From Steromphala cineraria (taxonomy: Eukaryota; Mollusca; Gastropoda; Trochida; Trochidae): 64,000 nt of DNA. The DNA lies in NCBI GenBank assembly GCA_916613615.1, contig OU744736.1, positions 17,123,724-17,187,723 on the forward strand, written 5' to 3'. A program made the translations under genes and the position numbers. The notes beneath the pieces are model-generated. The model was not told where the DNA came from and searched no databases. It was given only the letters and a program-made list of their open reading frames with translations. This document shows positions 37,563-49,184 of this stretch, piece by piece (the first letter of the stretch is position 1; every line of letters begins with the position of its first letter).

Positions 37563-37664
37563 CTGCAAGGAAATTGTGAATATCAAAACAAGAATTTATG
37601 ATTTCAATATTTGATCAATGAATCTCCAGTTTCTTGATTCCCAGTTTATAATTCTGGATCTCAT

Positions 37665-38075
37665 TCTCGAATCGGAATTGAATACAACATACAACACAAA
37701 ATTAATACAATTAAATTAAGACAAATGGCATCAATATTTGGATATTGTTTTGAATACTTGATTGATAAATCTGCTTCTATTTTTTTTGTTTACATGGTAT
37801 TATTCCGGTTCTAGTTCTTTTCATTCTCGAATCGAACTGGAAGAAAGTAATGAAAAAAAAAACCCAATAAGACATACGACTTAAATTCAGCATGCAGTTT
37901 GATAGTAAAATTTGATATTTGGTCAATGGCTCCTAGATTTTCTGAGGTCTCCGGTTGCTAGAGCCTAAGGTGATCGAAGACTGAAGGTAACCTTAGAGCA
38001 AAGTTAATGAAAGGGAGTTAAGGTCAACGTTAGTAAGGATTGGTTTGTGCAAGAAGGTCATGTATTCTCGAATCG
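37665..38075 (+). repeat. Decayed copies of the exon 3 acceptor edge
   Basis: The decamer TCTCGAATCG, which spans the first bases of exon 3 at 37551-37560, recurs at 37665, 37825 and 38066. The first copy also shares GGATCTCATT on one side. On the coding strand it reads TTCCGATTCGAGAATGAGAT, like the true exon start minus a few bases. This points to old tandem duplication across the exon boundary. Confidence 0.65.
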
Positions 38076-38642
38076 TTCGAGAAGACAATTTTAAAATGAG
38101 AATTAGACATAGGATTTGGACTCAGCATTTTAATATTTAAGTTTATGGTCAATGAATATGCTTCTAGACTTCGTGGTTATTCACTTAATTATTATTCTGA
38201 ATCAGGTTCTTTAATGTAGATTGGTTAGTCAGTTAGAACGGAATGAAAAGAGGATAGCTAAACTGGAATTAAGAAATCTTAATTCATGAAACCGCAAATT
38301 GGTGTCTTTCATTCTTGAAGTATTTTTTAATGAGAATGGAATGGCTTAGAAACTTAAGCTTATAATTATAGTTACCAACATTATTTTTTTCTTAAAATGA
38401 ACATAGATTATGATAAAATAACTTTATTTACCTTTTCTGTTTTCTGTCGACAATGTTTGATTTCTCGTTTTGTAAGGGTTTTAGTATTATAAGGTTATTG
38501 CTTGTTGCACTAGTTGTTGACTTGAATTCCCTCTCCATTTGTTAAGGTTTGTCTTGATGAACGTCTAATAAGTGTAAAGCATATCTATCACATGGTAATC
38601 AGCAATATGTTTCTACATGAATAAATATTTTGTCTCATTATA

Positions 38643-38966
38643 CAGCATCCTAAGTATAAAAACACCAGTTATGGACTTAAATCTTTCAGCTGTACTGCTC
38701 CAAGACTTTGGAACCAACTTCCTTATGTCATCAAAATGTCATCCTCACTGACTGTTTTTAAATCACAGCTCAAAACTCATCTATTTTCTAGCTATTATTC
38801 ATAGATTCTACCCATAGACTCTAATTATAAATATCCTTAATCAATGCTACCAGTATTACTTTTAGGCTTTATTTCATAGCATTTCATCTCATCACCTTAA
38901 ATTTTCTTATTTTCAATGCGCTTTGAGCATGCACCTTGTGTATGGATATAGCGCTTTATAAATGCC

Positions 38967-39014
<48 letters not shown>
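38643..39014 (+). mobile_element. L2/CR1-type LINE 3' end
   Basis: The first part (38643-38804) encodes the last residues of a LINE ORF2: YGLKSFSCTAPRLWNQLPYV, then SLTVFKSQLKTHLF and a stop at 38802. The pattern FS..APRLWN.LP....S...FK..LKTHLF is the usual C-terminus of these elements. It is followed by a 3' UTR ending in GCGCTTTGAGCATG, then TATAGCGCTTTATAAATG and an ATT repeat run, which is the classic L2-type tail. It is a 5'-truncated insertion, antisense within intron 2. Confidence 0.88.
38968..39014. repeat. (ATT)n microsatellite at LINE tail
   Basis: About 15 ATT units directly follow the LINE 3' end. In L2-type elements this run is the normal terminal repeat that serves as the priming tail. 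Confidence 0.9.
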
Positions 39015-41338
39015 CCTATTGTGTATATGGGGCCAGTACTGTGGTGTGACTTTCTCCACAAATATTGTAATGTACTATTATATATATCTATATACTAATG
39101 ACACGACACCCTCTGTCTAGTCACGTATATTCACAGTGTATCTGTGTACCTCGACGGGGTGTCCCACGACACCGGTATTGATTACATGTTGTGGTAGTCA
39201 TAGTCATTGTGATAGCAGATTCTCTCGATGATCTCATTACGTAGATTTGTACTCCATAATTGGCAAATATATAGTGGAAGGAGAAGATGGGCAGATTCCT
39301 TATCAGGCAATCCAACTAATGCAGCCAGGTCCACTAGACGCGGGCTCATCCCTTAGCTTGTGACAGATTCATAAAAGCTTCTGGAAGAAAAAATGAATTG
39401 AATCCCAAGCCCAACACTACGATACGAATCAAATTATTCCTGAAAGGAATGCAGGGGCAAAGTCAAGTATTTTTCATCATTTCCAATTTTAGACAGTTGC
39501 GTCTGAGAGAGTGGAACGAGTTATATTGATAATCAATAATATTCAGGCTGAGTAAACGGGCCTCAGATTCGCTCCGTGATAGTGCCTGGGTTTACAAGCC
39601 CCGGGGGCCTCTTCCTCCATGGGGGCTGTTGACTGAGTTTGGTTATGATGAAGGAAGATCCCCTGCCCCTTCCCCGTACATCATCATTGGAGTCAGCTGA
39701 TGGCATCAACATCATAAAATATTTAACATAGATGTGCAACAGTAGGATGGGGCGTCTTTGGGCAATTAGACATTGCTAGTTTAGACTTCCTTGATGGCCT
39801 TGATAAAGAATGATGATGTCAAAGTTTAATGATATACAACTTTTGTATTCTGGAGCCCATGTTTTGCCATAGAAAGTACAAAAATAAAAACTCTCAGAAA
39901 GAAACAGGACAGCGGGAATTGCGTAAAAAAAATAATTAATTTCTATGTCCAAACGTTGCCTGACCAGTGTGAGGTTGTATGTCCATGCAGCTTGCCTCAC
40001 CATTCTTCATTTCTGTGAGATACATTTATATGCTTGCTATTTTGTTATGACATTAAAAAAATAAAGGTAATTTAGTCAAAAATATATTATAAAAATTCTT
40101 GTTTTGAGTTTATCTAACTTCGCTTAACCTTTGACTCTGAAGCTTTGAACGTTTTAGAAATCGTTATATGTTGCGGGGTCTTGAATATTTATTTGATATT
40201 TATATCCATAACTAAGAATCTAAGTTTAACTCGTTTTGGTTCATAAGTTAATTTGTGACCCATACACAACTTCGGTTCACATAAAGATACAAGGAATTAA
40301 ATTCTACTATTCTAAAGCAATTAAACAAACTATTTAGTCCATGTGGCAAACCTTATACATACAACATGATGTCTACAACATGATGTCAAAGACCGTGGGC
40401 CAAAGGGTGCTTAAGACTTAGTGTGAGATTAAATCGTTGATTAAGAAATTAATTATTAAAGGCTCTGGCACCTAACAAGCTGAAGGGATTGTTTTCAACC
40501 ACAGAAGGTGTTGACATAATTCCCCCTTTTTGCAGATTAACGCAGGGGAGCGTATTTTTGGATAAAAATTACGTAGTTTCGGCATTGTTTCAGACACCAT
40601 TGTTCAGCAAGTGGTACGTAATGTAATACTAAAAGCTCATGAAAAACAACAAAGGTAGTTGTTTTTCTTTAAGATGATTACAAAACCAGATCGACTTTTA
40701 ACATCATGATGGTTAGGAGGGTTGTAATCACCTTTAACTATGACCGCTTTGTACGTTAACAGTTTAAATAAACACGATATATCAAGATACATTTGTAAAT
40801 AATTTCAAAGCTAATATGTTTGTGTCTGCTTCATTCGACTTTCATATAAAAAAAATTCGAACTAACATAAGTTAAAGCTCCTCAATTTTGCTCTTTGGCT
40901 GACTGAAGTGAGAATGTGTGTAACAAAACGTCGAGTGCGTAATCAACGATTAAGGGACAAGAATAAGCACTAGGTATCACGGTGAAATAGGTGCCAAAAC
41001 GTTTCGTCATTGGTATGTGTATATGTAAATCTGAACTTCAAGATATTCTTCCTTTTAGTTAACCTATAGCTTACAGTACAATATGTTTTCTTTAGTTTAA
41101 AAAATATACATAGAATGAAGGTGTACCATGGCATAGTTGAAAAAAAGTAAAGATTTTAACTTAAATAGTACTTAACGGACTGTTAATTCAATTAAATGAA
41201 GATTACTTAGTCATTGAGAGCTGACTGTCTCTGGCATTGGTTTATTCATACTGACACGCTTTCAGATTATAAAGCAAACTGTACTCAACATGTCCAATCT
41301 GCTTGCTGACCGTAGATCTGAGGTTTAAGGAGAACATA

Positions 41339-41799
41339 CTTAAAGAGATACTCCGTGAGTTTCATCACGTAGTGTTTTGCTTTGATACGAACCTAAATGG
41401 TAAAATTTGTTATATAAATTCAAAACATCTCATGTATTTATTCCCAAATGACAAATATATGACAAATACTTAAAACAGTCATATAGGTTCGTGGAAATCA
41501 AAATTACAAGTATAATTTCCACGAATACTTGTTATATAACATATGAAACAAATCCAACTCGTACCTGTAATTCTGACTGCTTTACATACGTTTCCAAAAA
41601 TACGTTTGACTGATTAGCGCGCGTCATTGTCCGGTTTTCGATCATAATCGCGACTTCAAACCTTCCTCTTGGCGCTAGACGACATCGATTAGCTTTAAAA
41701 TGATTCTGTCCTGTAAGAATGGATATTTCTCGATCAGATGACCCTATTTGTAGAGTTTCCCATATATGTCCCCCAAGAACTCGCGTAGTGTCTCTTTAA
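41339..41799. mobile_element. MITE family B copy
   Basis: The left end is TTAAAGAGATACTCCGTGAG, and the right end, reversed, is TTTAAAGAGACACTACGCGAG. The shared core lies inverted at 41617-41643. The element sits in intron 2 of the channel gene. Confidence 0.72.
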
Positions 41800-42180
41800 A
41801 TAAACTTCTTTATGAAGTTGTAACGAAAACCGCTTAATGTTTTCAACAAAAGAATCACCCACATACTATATGAATATATACATATCGTGTATGCAAATAT
41901 ATACATGTTTTCTTTCATATAGTTAAACCCTGACGACATCGTCGACGTGACAAAGTAGGGAAAAGTAAACATGTTCCAGCTCACAGTCACAAGTCGATCA
42001 AGATAAAAACTGGGTGTGCATGTTTTTGTTAAATTTGTAAATTTGATTTTATTCTCGACTTTCTTTTCAAAAATATAAATTAAAGTTTGAAACATAACAA
42101 GAATGGGCACATCAACCTTTCAACCATGCCATTGATACTGCATGTATGGATGATAACAAAATGGACTTGAATTTGAATTG

Positions 42181-42400
42181 TTTTATTACCCGAGCGTTTC
42201 GTAAACGCCATATATATAGTACGAGCGGTTTAATTTCTTTAATACCAAATCTTTTCCATTACATTCTTTTAGAAGGTATTAAAAATCCTGCATCCCCTGC
42301 AAGAGCGAGCTACAGTGACGTCATAAATGGTTATATGACCTCACAGGAGAAATCCTGCTACAACAAGCGTTGCTAGGCAAAAGTGACATGTGCGCATGTA
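42181..42400 (+). repeat. Dispersed repeat related to 6.5 kb
   Basis: It shares TGACGTCA (42315), a decayed second site (TGACCTCA), CTACAACA and GTTGCTAGGCAAAAGTGACA with the segment at 6.55-6.66 kb. It lies just below exon 2, inside intron 2. Confidence 0.6.
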
Positions 42401-42493
42401 CTCATATATTACTTGTTACTTGTTACTTATTTTTTCGCCCTATGAACACTAAATGTAAGAATGTTACAAAGTATTGGTCGATGTTTCACTCAC

Positions 42494-42618
42494 ACTTGAT
42501 GCCCTGAAGGTCAACCATGAGTTCGGCCAGCACACATAGACACTCGATGACCACTAGAGTACACACGGCCAGCAGGGCCGGACGACTGTCCAGGAACTTG
42601 AGCGTCTGCTGACGGCAA
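42494..42618 (-). CDS. HVCN1-like: Hv-like channel exon 2 (S1 helix)
   Basis: The exon is 125 bp, with acceptor gttgcag before 42618 and donor gtgagt after 42494. It encodes a short basic lead-in (CRQQTLKFLDSRP) and transmembrane helix S1, ending in LAELMVDLQGIK. It aligns directly with human Hv1 S1. The acidic pair corresponding to E119 and D123 is kept. The position of the human selectivity-filter aspartate D112 is Glu here (VVIEC, residue 55 of the joined protein). In human Hv1 the D112E change is known to keep proton selectivity, so conduction is plausible. Cysteines within the helix (CLC) are unusual. The exon starts with one base that completes the Arg codon from exon 1 and ends with one base of a Phe codon. 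Confidence 0.9.
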
Positions 42619-44003
42619 CTGCAACGAATACAACATCATAGTAAACATTTAATCTTGATGCAATGTGTAAAAAAAGATAGGAAACCTAGCCTGTCCTGAA
42701 CATTACTTGGTCAATTTCTTAGGGAAAATAAAGATTTTTTTTTGAAAAGTTACAAGTCCTGACCAAAAAGTAACCAGTCCTGGCAAAAAGAAGCCAGTTT
42801 TAGGACTGGTGGACGGGTTGTATCTGAAACACTGCTTGATGGTGTGAACTTGAACAATTCCGCTTCAACGGTGTGTTGCATTAATTATCAATAACGAAAT
42901 CAGGAACATATATAATTAAGAGTATACAAACAAGAATAATGACAAACAATTTCATGGTTAAAGATGTTAACCTTGATAGTCAAGGGTTCCGCTTCGTCGC
43001 AGTGTGATGCTATTTTTCCATCAAGAAAGACAGAAGTTGATTTTTATGTGTAAGGACTTGATGTTGTCGTTACAACGACACCAATGTTATTTAGCAAGTG
43101 GTAAAACAAGAAACCGATGTCAAAAGTGACTTTTCATTGAAAACCAAAGTAACTCTTTACCTTAACATAGCAACAGACAGATTAAGTAAATATTATCAGT
43201 GTAGTTTGAATGGATGATATTTTCAATGATTGGGTAAGATGTATCAGTTAACTGACAATCACATCATGAAACAAAGATTATCATCTTACATTTATGTTGA
43301 ATTTAAAATTGCAGTGTTCAACTATATTTTTATTTTAGTTTTAGTCAACCGAGTCCTCAAAAGTTTCTTTCTTCAGTAAAAGTATACTATTCAGGCGTAT
43401 AGAGTTTGTTAACGGTCGTGAACATTTACGAACTATGTACTCCTCTTCAATCATTCTTATATCGGTTATACGCGAAGCATATACATCATTTAATAGTAAA
43501 TAAATAAGATTTCTGTATCAAAAGTATTTCCTTGTTCTTATCTCCGATCAACCAGAATTTTGTTTGATTATTTTGACAGTTACGATGCTAGAGAACAAAC
43601 AGATTCATAAGAAATTGTTATTTCACAAATTTGCCAAAGGGCAATACATGTAAAACGATGTGTAAAACATTGCACTAACGAGGTATAAATCACTTCTGAG
43701 ATTTCCCTGTCATAGCTTTATGGCCTTGCTTCTGAACTAAATGGCTTCCAATAAGTAGGCCACGTCATCTGCAACTGACAGAAGGTGATGACTTCCTCCT
43801 AATATTTCGGTCATCAAAACAAGGTTGTAGTTGATACGTGCCATATACAAACTATTGGCTAATTTGAAATAAAAAACTACGCTGTCATTTAAAAGCACCA
43901 CTCGTGATTCATGATTATGTACTTTCTGATTAATGTTGATTAATCTTAGCTGCATTACATCATTTTACAGAAACAAACAATTCACCAACGCCTACGCACA
44001 TAA

Positions 44004-44237
44004 ACTAAAATCCAAAAGAAACGTCCCCTCTTTATTTGATTCTCGATTCTCGATAGAACAAAAAATATAACAAAACGATATTTTTGTACCTTAACCACTG
44101 CATTCTGTGCGTTTAAGCGACGTGTTTCTTCAGATAGTGTCTTGCCATAAATAAGAAAGGTGTCATTTTTTAATTATCTTTCGTGATTTTTGATGTGTGT
44201 AAATAAACAAAAGGGGACGTTTCTTTTGGATTTTAGT
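44004..44237. mobile_element. MITE family C, short fold-back copy
   Basis: This 234-bp element has 26-bp perfect inverted ends starting ACTAAAATCCAAAAGAAACG, followed by CCCCT. The CAAAAGAAACG part matches the ends of the other C elements. It lies in intron 1. Confidence 0.8.
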
Positions 44238-45089
44238 ATATATTAGTAAATCCTTGTACTCTTTGTCTCGAATTATTACTATCAAGCCCTGTTCTCTTGC
44301 ATCCTTATACATACTGTGTAAATTACATAGTATGAAAATTGTACACTTATGTATATGCATGCACATGGAGTAAATTTACACAAAGCGAGGAGGTGATGCA
44401 AATGCAAAATTTACCCATCTTCAAATCTGCACTGAGTGTAAAAAGTGTCATGCAAACGCATATCAAATTTACTCACATGTATGACTACGCTCAAACCTTG
44501 TATCAGTGACATTTTGGTTAATCCCCAAAACCCAGAAAGCCAACAATGCTGAAATATTTAGTTCATTGTCAGGTTTGTCAGACCTAATTTAGTGATCACA
44601 CAGAATAGTGTCAGACAGAAGTAGTTATATAAGGGTGTTTCGCTAGAATGGTTAATAAAAACCGTTATTATGATGTATAAATAATATTTATTGATGTACT
44701 TATTTCTCGAGATGTGGTAAGCAGGACAGATATACATTAGATGATATCGGTATTCAATTACATCAAAATTGCACAGTTGTTAGATTCTACGTTATTTAGT
44801 TCAATATATCTACCTGTTTCTACAAATCTTGAGATGAGATGAGGTGTTCGGATATTATGAGAGGATAATGTACTTTCGTTTTGTGTACATTGCTCAAACA
44901 TTCTGAAATGAAACAATTATTTGAAACGTTTGCATGGCCAAGACCCAACATTTCACAATCTAAATACTCCTTTAAAGTTTACTTTAATTAATAATAATTA
45001 CGGAATGTTTATCTAGAAGAATCTAAACTTGTTCTCTGTTGCGGCCAAAATCTTAAGTTTTTGAACCTTTTGTATTTAAGCAAACAAGT

Positions 45090-45563
45090 GTCCAAAAGAA
45101 ACGCGTACGCTTGCAGATTTTAATATCAACATAAACAAACTCTGTTACCGAATAGAGTTGTTTCTAAAATGTATGATAAGCATACATCTTTTTTAATTTT
45201 TCAGGAAAAGATATTTTTGATTCTGTGGCAAGGTTTTTTTGACAGAATGTTTCATACTAACGTTAAAAACGATTAATTATCGCAGTTAGTAAATGATGTT
45301 GTCGATATAATACATTTTATTTGACATTATTTATTTGATGCCTCATTGCTGTAGGACGTTAAAGCAACAGTGTTCAATTTGTCTATGCTATCTCGCCCAA
45401 TTAAGGAGATTCAAAATAAACGGATATTTGAAAAGCGTGAAAACCTGACATGATAATTATTTCGATTATAAATGAAAGTAATTTGGCTTCCAGGGAAAAC
45501 ATGTAACTATGTTGCAGTGATATCAATCAGTCTTGCGATTTGCTTGCTAGAGTTTCTTTTGGC
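45090..45563. mobile_element. MITE family C copy
   Basis: The left end is TCCAAAAGAAACGCG, and the right end, reversed, is TTGCCAAAAGAAACTC. The ends are short and diverged, and the interior is AT-rich with no ORF. Confidence 0.5.
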
Positions 45564-46854
45564 AATAGTATATCTCTATATACCCAATGACTCAACACAA
45601 TAGACTTTTTTTCATATCTGGATGTATGCATATTGTTATTAACCACTCAATAAGTTGTACTTCAAGATACATGAATGACTCAAGTGAACATGTGAACAAG
45701 TACTCGTATCATTCTATGAAACCATGTACAACTATATATTTGAATATGTACTGAATTCTAATACTTCACACAATGTAATAAGCATTATTTTCAAATAAAA
45801 AGATGCAAAGCAAATCACACATTATTTTATTTTTGTTTTCACCTTTCAATTTTGAGGGTTCAAGTGTCTGGTCCAGTCAACCTTGAACGTTGTTGTTGTA
45901 ATCGTTCAGTGTTTTGGAGATTTGAATGTTTGGACGATATCATTGTCGTCAATGAATAGAGTTATGACAAGACAAGACTTTTATGTAATTCCATATTTGT
46001 ATTCTAATTATGGATACCGAAAAAATTTCCAAAACAAATAAAGTATGGAATATATCCCAGCAAGCAGCAACGGTAAGCCAACAGATTTTCCTTTGTAACA
46101 GATAGCAAATGAATAAGCGAATAACGAAATTAAGAGAATTATCATTCACTTTCCACATATGAGCCTTTACACATTCCTGCTAAAATTTCATGTGAACTCA
46201 TAGCAATACATACGTATCTTAATTACATATGAGTAATATTGCACACGAATATAAGAGTTCAAGCATGTGCATGCGAACAAAGCATCAAGGGTAACCATAA
46301 TTATTATCACCATAACCATCATTATTATATTAAAAACTTCTTTTAACTTTTAACTTAAAATTGGTAACAATCACACTGTCTCGAGATGAAAATACAAATC
46401 TTATGAATAAACAAATTATGGTTAAATGGACGAAAGAGACGAAACAAAATATCTAGCAAAACCAAGACGTCAGTTAATCAAGGACATGCAACTTATAGTC
46501 TTCAGTGTGTCAATATATGCACTTATTAACATTTGTCTTATGACATGAAGAAGGGGAATATTTTCATCATGAATCAAAGTTTTATCAAATGTAAATCTGA
46601 TGAATGTAATACAATCTTAATACATTGTGTTAGAAGCAGGAAAATAAACGTTCACCTCACAAGGCAAATTATTCTCTTTAATGCATAATTATTTGATCCG
46701 TTTTATCATCAAAACCCTTAATAATGTAAACTTTTGTAAACAATTCGTTAGTAATACAAGCACGAGCTTTTAATTTAGTTTGTGTACAATCGCTTTAGTA
46801 ATTGATACAGTGCATTGTTAATAGTTAAATTGCAACATAAGCTTCTGACTTCTG

Positions 46855-47515
46855 AACTTCAGTTGTATCCATACCTTAGAATGTTTATGGTATTGTTACG
46901 TGTTCAAGTTTAACTCTTAAGTTCAATTTTTGGATAACATGAACTTTGGCCTTCGTTTTTATCAAATTGTTTTGGAATGTAATCGCAACTGTTACCTGTT
47001 TTGTTTAACTTATCTTAACTAATGGATACTATGAACATTGACATTAGTCTTCATTCAATTGGTTAAGAGTGAAATGTATATTTCAACCTTTTTAAATTAG
47101 ATTTTATTCTTGGGATAACATTCAATTTTATATTCGTTTGTTTACATTTGTTTTAGAATTTACTGGATATGGTAACTACATGTAGTTAAAATGCAACCTT
47201 AACTCCTGGAGAGCGAACTTCGATTATCAGTTATATCGATTTACTCTTGACTGTTAAAGATATTGTAACCTCTTTTAATTCAATGTTTAACAAATGGAAA
47301 CCATGAACTTTGTTTGTCGTTTGTTTCCAATGGTTGCAGAATGTTAATCATATTGTGTTAACCCCTGAAGAAGATGAACTTTGACATTAGTTTGTAACCC
47401 AAATGTTTGAAAATAACATTAATATTGTTACCTGTTCAAAATCTTAACACTTTGATAAAATGAAGTCTTATGTTCATTGTAACCAATTGTTGGAAATTGA
47501 TATTGTTTAATGTCA
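46855..47515 (+). repeat. Degenerate satellite, period about 90-110 bp
   Basis: Roughly six units are recognisable, each with a GTTACCTGTT-like start, a TTAAC block, GGATAACATGAACTTTG and a GTTTGTTTC.A.TTGTT end. They are strongly diverged, so the array is old. It lies in intron 1. Confidence 0.65.
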
Positions 47516-47538
47516 AAGTTCGTTTAACGTCCATTCAG

Positions 47539-47769
47539 AGCGAAGAGTTATGTCAAATCAACCAGGTTCTCAAGCATGCCAATATGTGCACTAATGAACT
47601 CTTGCTTCTTAAAGAGGCCAACCGTTCATCTCGGTGCAGTGATCAAGCAGTATGGTCAGAAGAGACAGAGAAGGAACGAGTGAAGTGCTGTGGAATGGAG
47701 ACCAATTTCTTTCTTTTGACGGTCAATTTAGTATGGCAACTACCCTATTTATATTGGACTTCTCTCTAA
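47539..47769 (+). CDS. Coding-like stretch, unidentified
   Basis: Following an acceptor-like cgtccattcag, the plus strand is open for 77 codons. The first 56 look protein-like: SEELCQINQVLKHANMCTNE, then a Leu-rich helix, and a Cys/Glu/Lys-rich part ending VKCCGMET. Donor-like sites occur at about 47680 and 47721. It lies antisense inside intron 1 of the channel gene and right after the satellite. I recognise no family; a transposon fragment is as likely as an exon. Confidence 0.25.
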   Translation, partial: SEELCQINQVLKHANMCTNELLLLKEANRSSRCSDQAVWSEETEKERVKCCGMETNFFLLTVNLVWQLPYLYWTSL

Positions 47770-48691
47770 TGAGCATCTCCCGGGCCTAATCCGCCCCGAG
47801 CCTTAGTTATTTTAGGTGGCTCCCAGAACTTCGCTGTCTTTCAAGCAAAACAGATAAAAACATCTGCAGGATATGAAGAAATGTGGATTTCTCCGGCAGG
47901 CTAAATATAGAGAGTTGCAGGTCCGAGAGCTCTTCGCTATGCGAGTTCATTTGTTTTTTCTCTGAAGAGTGTTTCGGCTCTTCTTACATTTCAAGTTTCT
48001 TGTTTATGTGAATACTCAATAACCATGAGATATTACTTTGAACTTTTACTCTTATCTCAAACACTTATCAGAGCTGTTGAACTTGAGAGGTTGCAGTCGA
48101 CTCATCATCTGGTAAAGACATTTGGAGTTGAGTGAGTTCTCATTTGCCGTTAATAGCATAAGTGTCTATGGTGTAAGAGGAATGCTTCAACCAATTTGCC
48201 TATAGTGTATGAAGGGCTTCACCATAACACCGCATTTCATATCACACTGTTTCAAACTTGCTATTATGTAGGATATAGAGAGAGGATAGGTATGCGTGCA
48301 ATAACTTGCCTGAATACGATGAAAGGACATTTTATATATCATTTGTGTATACATAGTGTTAAAAAGGATACAGTCATTTAAATATGAGAAGCCTAAGAAT
48401 AATGACGAGTTATATCTTGCAACCATCGACTTCACTTCAAAAAATGGCTCTAAACATGTATTTTCTTATCATTACAACGAATAACGAAGTTACAATATGT
48501 AACAATATGTAACAGAAACGTGACGTCATAATCACTGTAATGTAAACCTCCCTGAGGATAAAGTTGAAACATGTAGGAGGAAATCATCGTTGTAATTCTT
48601 TTAACACTTATTTTAAATACATACTACTGTACACCTATATATATATATTAGAGCAAAGATGTGCCAAATGCCATTTACGATGTATACTGAC

Positions 48692-49184
48692 AGGCAAAAG
48701 AAAATACACACTTCAGGTGAAGTTATATGTAAGAATTTCAATTTCAATTATTTCGAGTTTTGTATCTCATATTGTCAAACTACCGATAAGTATATGAGTT
48801 AAACACTCTGTCAACGATTACTTTTTAAGTGTTTTTATTATTTTTAAATGAACTTTTATGTTAATAAACTGTTTCAATTTTTTTTACATAACACAAATGT
48901 TCATCAACAAGTAAGACATATTATATGTGTAAATTAATAAAAGTGGTTATTTTGTTTGACATATTGATAAAATTTAAATCATATGGGCCATAATAATGTA
49001 AATTCTATTTCTTACCCCTGCCTACATTAAACAAAGATATTTTAGCAAGGTTACCTAGACACAACTTATTCTATTCAAACTACTGCACATATGATTGTTA
49101 TTAACGTGCCATAACTGTTTACGTCACGTGTCTCATTGCTAGTAAGTAAATGTAAACAATTTGTGGTGTGTACTTTCTTTTGCC
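48692..49184. mobile_element. MITE family C copy
   Basis: The left end is AGGCAAAAGAAAATACACAC, and the right end, reversed, is AGGCAAAAGAAAGTACACAC: a 20-bp inverted repeat with one mismatch. The interior is AT-rich and non-coding. Confidence 0.75.

Larger units (their letters stand above)
37563..42493 (-). other. Intron 2 of the Hv-like gene
   Basis: This 4.9-kb intron contains decayed copies of the exon 3 edge next to that exon (37.66-38.08 kb), an L2-type LINE 3' end in antisense (38.6-39.0 kb), a B-family element (41.3-41.8 kb) and a dispersed CRE-bearing repeat (42.18-42.40 kb). The stretch from 39.1 to 41.3 kb shows nothing recognisable. Confidence 0.7.
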
